From: Bacteroides congonensis
GTDB lineage: Bacteria; Bacteroidota; Bacteroidia; Bacteroidales; Bacteroidaceae
Reading direction: 5' to 3'
NCBI RefSeq assembly: GCF_900130125.1
Contig: NZ_FQXY01000011.1
Span: 992,001 to 1,056,000, forward strand
Length of the DNA stretch: 64,000 nucleotides
The translations under genes were made by a program, and so were the position numbers. Below are positions 44,175 to 54,300 of this stretch, in pieces. The notes beneath the pieces are model-generated. The model saw only the letters and a program-made list of their open reading frames with translations. It was not told where the DNA came from and ran no database searches. The stretch's first letter is position 1. Each line of letters begins with the position of its first letter.

Positions 44175-47100
44175 TTAAAAGTCATTGATTTTTTTATTAT
44201 ATCCTTCTTGTATTTCATCAGCAGCTATTGAGTAGTAACTTGGTTGAAAGTTATACTTTTGTGTATCTTCATTGATAGGGTATTCCTCAGAATCATTATC
44301 ACTCCATTGCTCACATTGATGGATAACTGTTTCCAGTGCATTTTCAGCTTCTTCTGGTGGATATTTGTATTTTTTCAGAAGTCTTTTTATCATACGACGC
44401 ATCCCTGCTCTGGCGGATTCTTTCTTCTGCCAGTCGATTGTACGATTTTTGCGTAGGGCGTCTGTTAACTCCTTTGTCATCGCAACTAGTTGTTCGTTCG
44501 TATATATATCTTGTACTGCTCTCGGTTTGGTCAAAGCATCGTAAAATGATTTTTCTTCTGCAGTAAGTCCTAATTCATTGCCTTGATTTTCTGATTCCGA
44601 GATTTCTGCAGCAAGCTTTAATAACTCTTGAATGACTTCTTCATTAGTAAGTAATCCTTTCAAATAGTTAGATAATGCTCTGTTTAATAAATCAGAAAAC
44701 TTTTCCGCTTGAACTAAATTAGTTTTTTGATATATGGTAACTCTTTCCGCCAAAAGTTTCTTTAATAGCTCTATTGCTATATTTTTCTCTTTCATTTTGG
44801 ATATTTCTTCCAAGAATGCTGCGTCAAAAATGGAGAATTCGGCTTTTACATCCGAGAATAAATTGATTACACCTTCACTTTTTACACTTTGTTTGATAAG
44901 TTCGCCAATACGGGCGTTTATTTCTTTTTTGGAAACTTTACCTTTGCCTGTCATTCTGGATAGTAATATTCGTACTGTCTCAAAAAAAGCTGCTTCATAG
45001 CGTTGTTGCTCATTAAGCAGGCTACGGCATAATGTGATTGAACTATGTAATAGGGACGATTCCTTTTGGAATAGTTGCATTTTATCATTCTTATTACTGT
45101 CCATGAGGAAGTTGACTCCACCTTTGATAATTTGTGCACGATCGTTATCTGTGCCGGATTGGAAGTTGCTATAATCAAAACCGTGGAAGATATCTCGGCA
45201 AACTTCCAATTTCTCTTGAAACTTAATAAGAGCAGTTTTTTTGATATCGGGATTGCCGAATCTTTTTTGATCTCGTACTGTATAATCGTGCATTGCTTGT
45301 TTCAATGCTTTGGCTATCCCGATATAGTCGACAACAAGACCACCAGCTTTATCATTAAAGACGCGGTTCACACGAGCTATTGCTTGCATGAGATTGTGCC
45401 CACTCATTGGCTTATAGACATACATTGTCGCTAGAGATGGTACGTCAAAGCCTGTAAGCCACATATCTACGACTATGGCTATTTTCATAGGGTCATTGTT
45501 GTCTTTGAATTTCTTGGCAAGTTCTTTCTTGTATTGTTTGTTGCCAATAATGTCATGCCACTCTTCCGGATCTTTATTGCTGCCTGTCATTACCACCTTC
45601 ACTTTATCAGTCCAGTCGGGGCGAAGTTCTAAGATTCTATGATAGATACTCATTGCGATAGGGCGGGAATAAGCGACGATCATTGCTTTTCCTGTTAATT
45701 CAAATTGCCTGTTTTCTTCGTAATGATTTATAATATCTTTGCACAGTGAATCTATGGTAGCAGGTGCGCCAAGTATCTCTTCAAGGTGCGACATTTGTTT
45801 TTTACTCTTTTCTATCTGTTCTTCAGTAGCACCTTCCGACGCAAGTATTTCATATTCGTCATCTATTGCTTTTAATGTATCTTTGTCAAGATTTAGGTTG
45901 ATGACACGAGATTCATAGTACACAGGGCAAGTTGCACCATCGGATACTGCTTGTGTCATATCGTAGATGTCGATATAGTCGCCGAACACTTCTGTTGTAT
46001 CTCGATCTTTAGTAGAAATGGGTGTTCCTGTGAAACCTATAAAGGACGCATTGGGTAATGAATTATGTATAATTCTTGCAGTACCGATTGATATTTTTCC
46101 AGTTTCTTCGTTTACTTTTTCTTCAAATCCATATTGTCCTCGATGTGCTTCATCGGTCATGACTACAATATTTCGTCTTAGAGAAAGAGGTTCGTCAGAT
46201 TCTTCAAACTTCTGCATTGTAGTGAAGATTATTCCATTGGCTTCTCGTCCGGCTAATAGTGATTTTAAATCTTCCCGACTTTTAGCTTGTGCGGGTATTT
46301 GGCGCAAGAATTGTTGGCATTTGGAGAATTGAGTATAGAGTTGATCGTCCAAATCATTCCGGTCGGTAATGACTACAATAGTTGGTTGGCTTAATTCATC
46401 CTGAAGAAGATGAGCGTAAAATACCATTGATAGTGATTTTCCGCTTCCTTGCGTATGCCAGAAGACTCCGATTTTTCCGTCACCTTGTGTTGCCCTTTTA
46501 GTTCGTTCTACTGCTTTCTTCACAGCAAAATATTGGTGATAGGCGGCTAAAATCTTTGCAGCACCTGATTCTTCTTTAGAAAAACAAATGAAATTCTTGA
46601 TAATGTCAATGAAACGTTCTTTTATGAATATTCCTTCAAAAAAGGTATCATAATCAATAAACTGGGAACTTTCATATTTCCCGTCTTTGGTTTTCCATTC
46701 CATATAACGGTCTTCATTGCTGGTGATTGTTCCCGCTTTTGAGCAAGCCATGTCACTCATAACGCAAAAGACATTATATACGAAAAGTGAGGGAATTTCT
46801 TTCATGTAATTACGTAACTGAAGATAGGCTTCAGATACATTTGTTTCTTCTCTTGATGGAGATTTTAACTCAATCACAACGAGTGGCAAACCATTGACAA
46901 ATAGAATAATATCAGCACGTTTTTCTGAATTTTCAACGAACGTCCATTGATTAATAACTTTAAAGTCATTACGCTTGATGTTTTTGTCATTGTAATCTAT
47001 CAGGTAGATGATGTCGTTACGTTGTTCTTTTCCGTCGAAAAAAGAGACCTCGATTCCATGTTGAAGATAGTCCATGAAAAGCTCATTCCTCTGTGGCAGG

Positions 47101-47315
47101 CTACCTATTTCGATATCTTTTAGTTTAGATATGGCTTCGTCAATTGCCGGGCGAGGTTTTCCATAATTGATAGTGGTTAAGCTTTCAATTAATTGTTCTT
47201 CATAAAAAGGTACATAATAGTCTCGTTCAATATTGGGACCATATTGATGCTGATAGCCTAAGTTCTCGAAGAGAGCTATCAATGCTTTTTCATAACTACC
47301 TTCTGTAAATGACAT
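44175..47315 (-). CDS. hsdR: Type I restriction enzyme R subunit
   Basis: The 1046-residue protein has the N-terminal PD-(D/E)xK nuclease motif (ADIILFVNGLPLVVIELKSP, about 135-155), then SF2 helicase motor motifs: Walker A HTQGSGKSLSM (about 287) and VMTDEAHRGQYG (about 388), with later motifs FTGTPISTKD, GFDVPSL and QAIARVNRVF. It translocates DNA in the HsdR2M2S complex and cuts at a distance from unmethylated sites. The frame is intact. It overlaps the upstream Abi-like gene by 20 bases and is followed by the DUF262 gene. Confidence 0.97.
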   Translation of the reverse strand: MSFTEGSYEKALIALFENLGYQHQYGPNIERDYYVPFYEEQLIESLTTINYGKPRPAIDEAISKLKDIEIGSLPQRNELFMDYLQHGIEVSFFDGKEQRNDIIYLIDYNDKNIKRNDFKVINQWTFVENSEKRADIILFVNGLPLVVIELKSPSREETNVSEAYLQLRNYMKEIPSLFVYNVFCVMSDMACSKAGTITSNEDRYMEWKTKDGKYESSQFIDYDTFFEGIFIKERFIDIIKNFICFSKEESGAAKILAAYHQYFAVKKAVERTKRATQGDGKIGVFWHTQGSGKSLSMVFYAHLLQDELSQPTIVVITDRNDLDDQLYTQFSKCQQFLRQIPAQAKSREDLKSLLAGREANGIIFTTMQKFEESDEPLSLRRNIVVMTDEAHRGQYGFEEKVNEETGKISIGTARIIHNSLPNASFIGFTGTPISTKDRDTTEVFGDYIDIYDMTQAVSDGATCPVYYESRVINLNLDKDTLKAIDDEYEILASEGATEEQIEKSKKQMSHLEEILGAPATIDSLCKDIINHYEENRQFELTGKAMIVAYSRPIAMSIYHRILELRPDWTDKVKVVMTGSNKDPEEWHDIIGNKQYKKELAKKFKDNNDPMKIAIVVDMWLTGFDVPSLATMYVYKPMSGHNLMQAIARVNRVFNDKAGGLVVDYIGIAKALKQAMHDYTVRDQKRFGNPDIKKTALIKFQEKLEVCRDIFHGFDYSNFQSGTDNDRAQIIKGGVNFLMDSNKNDKMQLFQKESSLLHSSITLCRSLLNEQQRYEAAFFETVRILLSRMTGKGKVSKKEINARIGELIKQSVKSEGVINLFSDVKAEFSIFDAAFLEEISKMKEKNIAIELLKKLLAERVTIYQKTNLVQAEKFSDLLNRALSNYLKGLLTNEEVIQELLKLAAEISESENQGNELGLTAEEKSFYDALTKPRAVQDIYTNEQLVAMTKELTDALRKNRTIDWQKKESARAGMRRMIKRLLKKYKYPPEEAENALETVIHQCEQWSDNDSEEYPINEDTQKYNFQPSYYSIAADEIQEGYNKKINDF

Positions 47316-47946
47316 ATTTTCGTTCTTTTTCTAAGTTATCTAAATATGAAAAATATATTTCTTTGTATGCTTGATAGTCTTGTTTATATAATGCTTCGGA
47401 AGCAGATAAAATAACTCCACCTAATTCCAGAGGATTTTCTTCGTCAAACAGTTCGTTGAATTCTTGGCAGTCTTCATAATGTATGCGTGAGTCTCTTTTA
47501 CTTGCATGATTTATGTAATAATGTATAATAAACCCACCTAACACATCTGTTATTTTGTATGCCAGTAAGGACATTGTTGTACTCATTGAGACATGGTTAA
47601 TGTCTTGACCGTGAGACGCAAATCCGGAAATATTTCTTATTTCCGCTAGTTTTTGGGAGACTGACGCTATTCTCCTGACGAGTTCACATAAATCATCTTT
47701 ATAGCATTCATTTGTATCTATCAGACAATTTATTGTTTGCTTTACCAAAGCTTGAAATTGCCCATAGTTGTCGTGTTCGATATTTTGATTAGTAAGTATT
47801 GTTTTGCAAATGCTTTCAACTAAACTCTTACAGGTTTCTATACATAATGCAGGATTCGTTTCAACTGTCTTTTCGATGGTTGAAATGTGAGTCTCAAAGT
47901 AGTTGAAACTCGGTGTTTGGTTAATATATTTTCGAATCCAAAGCAT
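47296..47946 (-). CDS. Abi_C-type (abortive infection) HEPN-like protein within the hsd operon
   Basis: The 216-residue protein has the Abi_C-like core LVRRIASVSQKLAEIRNISGFASHGQD (about 88-115). RNISGFASHG is a HEPN-type RN...HG motif, with seven residues between Arg and His instead of the usual four to six. The N-terminal SLVESICKTILTNQNIEHDN is also family-like. It is probably a toxin or RNase linked to phage response. It lies eight bases after the partial hsdS and overlaps hsdR, so it is co-expressed with the restriction enzyme. Confidence 0.7.
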   Translation of the reverse strand: MLWIRKYINQTPSFNYFETHISTIEKTVETNPALCIETCKSLVESICKTILTNQNIEHDNYGQFQALVKQTINCLIDTNECYKDDLCELVRRIASVSQKLAEIRNISGFASHGQDINHVSMSTTMSLLAYKITDVLGGFIIHYYINHASKRDSRIHYEDCQEFNELFDEENPLELGGVILSASEALYKQDYQAYKEIYFSYLDNLEKERKYVIYRR

Positions 47947-47954
47947 AGTGAATA

Positions 47955-48521
47955 TTAGGCGATTAATTTTAAATTATCATTTATCCGGCGGTTCAGCTCG
48001 ATTTTATCGTCTATTGAAGATAAGATATCTATAACATCTTTTTGATATTTCAAGGGTGGTAAGGCAATTGATATATCCATTATATTTTTGATAGGTAGTT
48101 TAGGTTGAGCAGCACCTACAATGCCTTTTTTGATTTCATTTTGTCCAAAATCTGAATTTAAATAGTAATAAATATAGTTTTGTGTTACTAGGTTATCTGA
48201 TACAATCTTGACACAATTTTCTGTTAAATTAGCACCGTCTAAACTCTTTCCGACTATTGACACTAATCCTAAAGTATTTCCGACAATAGCCAAAATAATA
48301 TCGTTTTGTTTTACTATATATCTTTGAATGGATTTTTGTGTTACATCATCCACATATTCGAAATCACCATTCAATTCCATTATTTTATTAACATACATAT
48401 CTCTTATCCGTATGTATGGATGACTATTGGGAATAGAAATTAATTCAATGCCTTTAGGTAATCTTTTACCTCCTTTTATGACTGCTATTTCCCCCAGTTT
48501 ATATTTCTTCCACTCTTCCAT
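47955..48521 (-). CDS. Partial hsdS: first target-recognition domain only
   Basis: The 188-residue protein has one N-terminal target-recognition domain (WKKYKLGEIAVIKGGKRLP...) and the central conserved helix region (IDILSSIDDKIELNRRINDNL), then stops after KLIA. It breaks exactly at the 16-bp core shared with the other two hsdS genes. A full HsdS has two such domains. It may be a silent cassette or a half-subunit acting as a dimer. It begins after the 36-bp repeat at 48514-48549. Confidence 0.85.
   Translation of the reverse strand: MEEWKKYKLGEIAVIKGGKRLPKGIELISIPNSHPYIRIRDMYVNKIMELNGDFEYVDDVTQKSIQRYIVKQNDIILAIVGNTLGLVSIVGKSLDGANLTENCVKIVSDNLVTQNYIYYYLNSDFGQNEIKKGIVGAAQPKLPIKNIMDISIALPPLKYQKDVIDILSSIDDKIELNRRINDNLKLIA
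47970..47985 (-). repeat. hsdS core repeat copy 1 (part of a 42-bp identical block)
   Basis: TAAATTATCATTTATC is identical at 47970-47985, 50325-50340 and 51547-51562, all in the same orientation. Here and at 50325 the identity extends to 42 bp (47970-48011; 50325-50366). The core has TAAAT/ATTTA arms around TATC, like a tyrosine-recombinase site. Confidence 0.75.
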
Positions 48522-48549
48522 AAATGAGAATTTAGCTGTTTAAATCGTT
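48514..48549. repeat. 36-bp direct repeat, copy 1
   Basis: The sequence is identical to 50851-50886. It spans the stop region of the upstream gene (encoding NDLNS) and the start of the next hsdS (MEE), so both hsdS genes have the same translation-start context. Confidence 0.85.
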
Positions 48550-49638
48550 GGTTTCACTATCATCAGTATCTCTTAATTTAGCTTCTATCTCTTCAATGGT
48601 AGGCATAGTACCTTCCACTTTTTCGGGATAGAACTTTTCCAAATCATATTCGGATATACCCAAAGGTTGGCTGCTTGACTCCAAAGCATACTGAGCCTGT
48701 ATGTGGTCTTTCTCTTTGCAAATTAGTAAGCCGATGGTTGGATTATCTCGTCCTTTCCTACGTAGTATATGATTACAAGCTACCACATAACCACCTAATT
48801 GCCCGATGTCAGCAAACGCAAATTTGCCAATCTTTACTTCCACTACCACATAGCAAGAGAGGGAAAGATTATAAAAGAGCAAGTCAATAAAGTTTTCAGT
48901 TTCACCTATCTCCAAACGATATTCTTTGCCCACATAAGCAAACCCTGTCCCTAATTCAATAAGGAAACGGGTGATGTTATTCAATAGTGCATCTTTGAGT
49001 AACCGTTCATTGTAACGTCCTGTTATTCCGGTAAAAGCAAAGTTGTAAGGATCTTTAGTCAGTTCCTGTGCAAGGTCGCTCATCACATCGGGCAATGTTT
49101 TTGTAAAGTTAGTCAGTGCCTTGCCCTGCCGTTCATAAAGATTTGTGCTTATAAAATTGAGCAACATACTACGGCTCCAGCCATTTTCCACCGTCTGGCG
49201 AACATAGAACAGTGCCTTGTCTATGTCGTCTTTTGCTTTATCCATTATCAAGCAATGATGCCTCCAAGGGACTTCAAATATTCCACCAAGTTGGTGGAAT
49301 GATTCCGTTTCATTTTTTCCACCAACTTGGTGGAAAGTTTGAAGAGCATCTTTGTACAACAGATAAAATTTCCGACAATAGTAAATATTACTCTTCGACA
49401 ATCCTGCCGCATTGGGTATAGCTTCACGCAGATCTTTACTCAATCGTGTGATAACACTTTCTCCCCAGCGTTCTTCAACGTGCAATTCTACAATATCACG
49501 ACCTAAAAGCCAGTTGAACTTCAACTGTTCCACATTTACTTTCACCGCTGCCTTTATTTGGCTTTGGCGATAGCGTCCGCAAAGGTCTTTCACCCATTGC
49601 AGATATTCCTTATCAAGTATATTTATTGATTTGCTCAT
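48532..49638 (-). CDS. DUF1016 (YhcG-type) PD-(D/E)xK nuclease within the hsd operon
   Basis: The 368-residue protein has the DUF1016 N-terminal domain (INILDKEYLQWVKDLCGRYRQSQIKAAVKVN; LLGRDIVELHVEERWGESVITRLSKDL) and the C-terminal nuclease domain with FIDLLFYN, YVVVEVKIG (ExK), FADIGQLGGYV and PTIGLLICKEKD. DUF1016 proteins commonly sit between hsd genes; a nuclease or accessory restriction role is inferred. It overlaps hsdS by four bases upstream. Its last residues (NDLNS) come from the 36-bp repeat and match the end of the partial hsdS at 50869. It contains the palindromes at 49281-49335. Confidence 0.85.
   Translation of the reverse strand: MSKSINILDKEYLQWVKDLCGRYRQSQIKAAVKVNVEQLKFNWLLGRDIVELHVEERWGESVITRLSKDLREAIPNAAGLSKSNIYYCRKFYLLYKDALQTFHQVGGKNETESFHQLGGIFEVPWRHHCLIMDKAKDDIDKALFYVRQTVENGWSRSMLLNFISTNLYERQGKALTNFTKTLPDVMSDLAQELTKDPYNFAFTGITGRYNERLLKDALLNNITRFLIELGTGFAYVGKEYRLEIGETENFIDLLFYNLSLSCYVVVEVKIGKFAFADIGQLGGYVVACNHILRRKGRDNPTIGLLICKEKDHIQAQYALESSSQPLGISEYDLEKFYPEKVEGTMPTIEEIEAKLRDTDDSETNDLNS
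49281..49335. repeat. Two 19-bp palindromes inside the DUF1016 gene
   Basis: TTCCACCAAGTTGGTGGAA (49281-49299) and TTCCACCAACTTGGTGGAA (49317-49335) differ only at the central base and are perfect palindromes apart from it. On the coding strand they encode FHQVGG and FHQLGG. Confidence 0.85.
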
Positions 49639-50858
49639 TGTAATCTGGATTTTGCATTTATATTAAATTCACCAGACATCAGCTTCGGGAGAAGTGTGTC
49701 ACGAAGGTGAATAAGCCTATCATTCTCTTGTAGCACCTCTGCCATTCGCTGATAATAAGGAGCAAAAGCATCATTCATCGTTTTTGCTTCTGCCTTAGGT
49801 GGTATTTTTACCTCAAAATTTGGCAATGCCTTTTTGCTAAGGTGAAGTACGGTAGTTCCATTTACATATCCAAGACAATGACCCTTAAATATTTTATTTT
49901 TAAGCATTGCTGCAAGTAAGAATCTATATGGGAAATTATTTTTAGGCAACACTTTAACCAAATCCATAGAGAAAATTATGCTATCATATCTACCATAGGT
50001 GAGTAATAATTCTGCATTTCCTATCACGTCTGCATTTTGGGTTAAATCGGTATGTGCAACTAAAATATCGAACAGATTGGCATAATGGCATTCTTTAAGT
50101 TTTACAAACGGGGCAATACCCTTAAAGCCATCTGCCTTAAATCCGCCATTACGTCCAAAATTCTTTATGGTAACCATGGCAATATTAGAGCTATCAGTCA
50201 ATTCTTCACCTTTGTAAGAATATCCTCCGATGAAATTTGCCACTTCTGAAAATGTCGTTTCGCTCCAATTTGGCTTAGGATTATCCACGAACCACGCCTT
50301 GAACAACGCCTGTGCCTGCTGCTCTAAATTATCATTTATCCGGCGGTTCAGCTCGATTTTATCGTCGATGGAGGAAAGAATGTCTGCAATTCTTTTCTGC
50401 TCATCAAGTTTTGGCAATAGAATAGGTATTTCAGCCATTAGCTTAGTGTTGATAGAAGGCATTGTTGCACCAACTGCTATACTCTTAATATATTGCTTAA
50501 CAGACTCTTTGCAGAAATAGTAAAATAAAAATAATGGATGGCAATTATTGCCACATCTAACGCGCAAGCACCTACCTGAAAAAAGCCAATCATTTTCAGT
50601 TGAAGTTACATATGAACATCTATCTACAGAGCCAACACGACTAAATACAATGTCCCCCTCTTGTAGCAAATATTTAGAAAGTCTCTTTTTATCATCATCA
50701 GAGACCAATGGCAAATTTTGTTTTGAAAATCGTCTATTTCCTAAGTGCTCAACTGTTACTATCGGAGTTCCGGTTGCAACATAGTCTTCATTATGTAATT
50801 GGCTGCCAAAAGGACCTGTCTGTATTTCTGCAATATCTGATAATTTATATTCTTCCAT
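49635..50858 (-). CDS. hsdS: Full-length type I specificity subunit
   Basis: The 407-residue protein has two target-recognition domains: first about 1-150 (KLSDIAEIQTGPFGSQLHNEDY), central conserved helix LSSIDDKIELNRRINDNLEQQAQALFKAWFVD, second about 200-345 (WSETTFSEVANFIGGYS), and a distal conserved helix (NDRLIHLRDTLLPKLMSGEFNI). This is the complete, probably active specificity gene of the operon. It defines the bipartite recognition site with HsdM. It starts right after the 36-bp repeat at 50851-50886. Confidence 0.93.
   Translation of the reverse strand: MEEYKLSDIAEIQTGPFGSQLHNEDYVATGTPIVTVEHLGNRRFSKQNLPLVSDDDKKRLSKYLLQEGDIVFSRVGSVDRCSYVTSTENDWLFSGRCLRVRCGNNCHPLFLFYYFCKESVKQYIKSIAVGATMPSINTKLMAEIPILLPKLDEQKRIADILSSIDDKIELNRRINDNLEQQAQALFKAWFVDNPKPNWSETTFSEVANFIGGYSYKGEELTDSSNIAMVTIKNFGRNGGFKADGFKGIAPFVKLKECHYANLFDILVAHTDLTQNADVIGNAELLLTYGRYDSIIFSMDLVKVLPKNNFPYRFLLAAMLKNKIFKGHCLGYVNGTTVLHLSKKALPNFEVKIPPKAEAKTMNDAFAPYYQRMAEVLQENDRLIHLRDTLLPKLMSGEFNINAKSRLQ
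50284..50340 (-). repeat. 57-bp direct repeat, copy in full hsdS, containing core copy 2
   Basis: The 57 bases are identical to 51506-51562 and include the 16-bp core at 50325-50340. They encode the central conserved NDNLEQQAQALFKAWFVD region. Confidence 0.85.
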
Positions 50859-50868
50859 AAATGAGAAT

Positions 50869-51621
<753 letters not shown>

Positions 51622-51622
51622 T

Positions 51623-52615
51623 TTAATTAATGTATTTACGATGAGATAATTTTACGTTATTTTGATTAACCATAGCATAATGCATGGTAGTATCAATTTT
51701 TACATGACCGAGTAACTTTTGTACTTGTTCTACAGGCATTCCTTTATCTATAGCCATTGTAGCAAGTGTTCGTCGGAATTTGTGAGGATGGACACGAGCT
51801 ATTTTTGAAGAATGTCCAATTTTACGTAACCGAACCTCTACGCCTGATATTTGTAGTCGATTATGTGGCTTGGCAAGAGAGACAAATAATGCTTTGTTTC
51901 TGTCTTTACGGGAGCTAAGATATTGTTGTAAATGTATTTTAGCTCTTGCATTGAAATATACTATTCGTTCTTTATTGCCTTTGCCAAAAACGATGCATTC
52001 TCGTTCATTAAAATTGATGTCTTCTCGGTTTAGTTTTACTAATTCACCGACACGCATCCCGGTTGAGCATAAGAGATCAATCATTGCAAGGTCACGAATT
52101 TCCGTACAGTTGTCGCGAAGGTGCTCGATGTTCTCATCAGTAAGCACTTCTTTGATTTGTGTGCCGGTTTTTACTTTATGGATTCTATGTATAGGACTCT
52201 TTATAATATAATCCTCTTCTTCAAGCCATGAAAAGAAGGAAGAAAAGATTCGTCGAATATTATCTATTGTCACTTTGCTGGACTTATGCTTGCGTTGGAA
52301 TACAGCCAAATATGCTCGTATATCTTCTGTAGAATAGTTTACTACTTTTTTAGGCATAGTCTTGAAAAGTTGTTTGACTGTTGAACTATAATATTTGATA
52401 GTCGGAGTAGTACAGCCTTCAACTTGCTTTGCGGACAAAAAGATTTCAAGCAGACGGTCGTTTGTTGCAGCATTTTCATGCTCTTTCTCACCGTCTTTTG
52501 TAATGGTGTATTTACTTATAACTTGAAGTAATACTCCATTAAGTTGAGCCATTTGTTCTATACTTAAAACATCTGTCATCGCATTGCTAATTTCTTGAAT
52601 CAAATTTTCTTTCAT
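51623..52615 (-). CDS. Tyrosine recombinase (phage-integrase family) associated with hsdS
   Basis: The 330-residue protein has an N-terminal SAM-like core-binding domain (about 60-150) and a C-terminal catalytic domain with the conserved set: Arg in STGMRVGEL (about 186), HPHKFRR (His-x-x-Arg, about 278), LLGH (about 303) and the nucleophile Tyr in HYAMV (about 312). It lies directly between hsdM and the hsdS cassettes and is co-transcribed. The likely role is rearrangement of the hsdS recognition domains at the repeated core sites. Confidence 0.93.
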   Translation of the reverse strand: MKENLIQEISNAMTDVLSIEQMAQLNGVLLQVISKYTITKDGEKEHENAATNDRLLEIFLSAKQVEGCTTPTIKYYSSTVKQLFKTMPKKVVNYSTEDIRAYLAVFQRKHKSSKVTIDNIRRIFSSFFSWLEEEDYIIKSPIHRIHKVKTGTQIKEVLTDENIEHLRDNCTEIRDLAMIDLLCSTGMRVGELVKLNREDINFNERECIVFGKGNKERIVYFNARAKIHLQQYLSSRKDRNKALFVSLAKPHNRLQISGVEVRLRKIGHSSKIARVHPHKFRRTLATMAIDKGMPVEQVQKLLGHVKIDTTMHYAMVNQNNVKLSHRKYIN

Positions 52616-52663
52616 ATTCTTCTATTATTGGGTTAATTAATAAATCGAAGAATATAGTAATAT

Positions 52664-54169
52664 TTATTTGATTGTGAATCCTATACTAGATAATTGTTTG
52701 CGAATTTCTTCTTCGAGGTCATGGGATTGTGCAAATAAATCAGATAATTCAGAAGTTAAACGTTCCATTTTTTCTTGAAACGGTTCCCCGTCATCTTCTG
52801 TTTCTGCAATTCCTACATACCGCCCCGGGGTGAGGATATAATCTTGTTTGGCTACATCCTCTATTGATACAACAGCACAATAACCTTTTTCATTTTCTAA
52901 AGTTCCTGAATTGAAAGCATCAAAAGTACCCGCTATTTTCATTATATTTTCTTCGGATAATTCACGGAGTTTGCGAGTAACCATACTACCCATATTACGG
53001 GCATCAACGAACAGTATTTTATTCGTTTGTTTTTTAGCCCGGTTGAGGAACCATAAAGAGACTGGAATACCTGTTGTATAAAAAAGTTGGGAAGGTAATG
53101 CTACAATTCCTTCTATTAGATCTGCCTTTATAATATTTTCGCGGATAGTTCCTTCACCGCCTGTTTGCGAGGATAGAGAACCATTGGCAAGTACCATTCC
53201 TATACGTCCTTTGGGGGAAAGATGATGAATCATGTGTTGAAGCCAGGCAAAGTTGGCATTTCCAGCAGGAGGTATACCATATTTCCAGCGTACATCATCC
53301 TGAAGTTTGTTAGCTCCCCAATCACTTAGGTTAAACGGAGGGTTTGCCAGAATGTAATCAGCCTTTAGTGTAGGATGCTGGTCATCAAAAAATGTGTCAG
53401 CGTTGAATTTTCCAAGGTCAGGTTCAATGCCTCGAATCGCCAGATTCATTTGAGCCATTTTCCATGTAGTAGGATTGCTGTCTTGACCGAATACTGATAT
53501 GTTATTGATATTTCCATGATGTCGTTCGATAAATTTGGCTGATTGTACAAACATACCACCAGAGCCGCAAGCCGGATCGTATACGCGTCCGCTATATGGC
53601 TGAAGCACTTCAACTAATGTACGGACAATACATGAAGGTGTAAAAAATTCACCGGCAAGTTTTCCTTCTGCTTCCGCAAACTTGGAGAGACAATATTCAT
53701 AGGTACGCCCTAGTATGTCCTTACTGTCCCCATGTTCTTTCATTTGAACGTTTGTAAATAAATCCACAACATCCCCTAAACGGCGTTTATCTAATTCTGG
53801 TCGCGCGAAGTTTTTAGGAAGAATCCCTTTTAAACGAGGATTTTCTTTCTCTATCAGTCGCATGGCATTGTCGATGACAGTGCCAATCTCCGGAGTATGC
53901 GCTGCTTCTGCTATGACCGACCAACGAGCTTCTTTGGGTACAAAGAAAATATGCTCATAGGAATATTCATCTTTGTCTTCCTCAAAGCCTTCTCCTTCAT
54001 TGATAAGAGCTTGATGTTTTGCTTCAAAACTGTCTGATATATATTTAAGGAAAATAAGTCCTAGAACGACTGATTTATATTCTGATGCATCCATGTTGCC
54101 ACGTAATAAATCAGCTGCTTTCCATATTTGTTTTTCAAATCCTAATTCGGCTGTATTTGTCTTTGCCAT
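52664..54169 (-). CDS. hsdM: Type I modification methyltransferase subunit
   Basis: The 501-residue N6-adenine methyltransferase begins with the HsdM helical domain (KQIWKAADLLRGNMDASEYKSVVLGLIFLKYISD). The S-adenosylmethionine motif is VYDPACGSGGMFV (about 195), and the catalytic motif is NPPF (about 275). The C-terminus is coiled coil (KMERLTSELSDLFAQSHDLEEEIRKQL). It methylates both strands of the HsdS-defined site and, with HsdR, forms the restriction complex. It is the first gene of the operon, downstream of a promoter box and a palindrome. Confidence 0.97.
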   Translation of the reverse strand: MAKTNTAELGFEKQIWKAADLLRGNMDASEYKSVVLGLIFLKYISDSFEAKHQALINEGEGFEEDKDEYSYEHIFFVPKEARWSVIAEAAHTPEIGTVIDNAMRLIEKENPRLKGILPKNFARPELDKRRLGDVVDLFTNVQMKEHGDSKDILGRTYEYCLSKFAEAEGKLAGEFFTPSCIVRTLVEVLQPYSGRVYDPACGSGGMFVQSAKFIERHHGNINNISVFGQDSNPTTWKMAQMNLAIRGIEPDLGKFNADTFFDDQHPTLKADYILANPPFNLSDWGANKLQDDVRWKYGIPPAGNANFAWLQHMIHHLSPKGRIGMVLANGSLSSQTGGEGTIRENIIKADLIEGIVALPSQLFYTTGIPVSLWFLNRAKKQTNKILFVDARNMGSMVTRKLRELSEENIMKIAGTFDAFNSGTLENEKGYCAVVSIEDVAKQDYILTPGRYVGIAETEDDGEPFQEKMERLTSELSDLFAQSHDLEEEIRKQLSSIGFTIK

Positions 54170-54216
54170 ACTTATAGCTATTTTTTTACTATTGCGATTT
54201 ATATTTTATATGTATT

Positions 54217-54237
54217 CAATGTTTTTGGAAAACATTG
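54217..54237. promoter_or_regulatory. 21-bp palindrome in the hsdM upstream region (possible operator)
   Basis: CAATGTTTT-TGG-AAAACATTG is a perfect 9-bp inverted repeat with a 3-base centre. It lies just downstream of the predicted transcription start and 48 bases before hsdM. A repressor site or a 5' UTR hairpin could limit restriction gene expression. Confidence 0.6.
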
Positions 54238-54249
54238 ATGTCATTAATG

Positions 54250-54257
54250 CAAAAATA
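54250..54257 (-). promoter_or_regulatory. Promoter -7 box TATTTTTG (minus strand) for the hsd operon
   Basis: The complement of CAAAAATA reads TATTTTTG, matching TAnnTTTG, about 81 bases before the hsdM start. Confidence 0.55.
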
Positions 54258-54300
54258 CGAATAATCAGTAATGTTTATCTTAACATTTGCTGTGTTTTTG

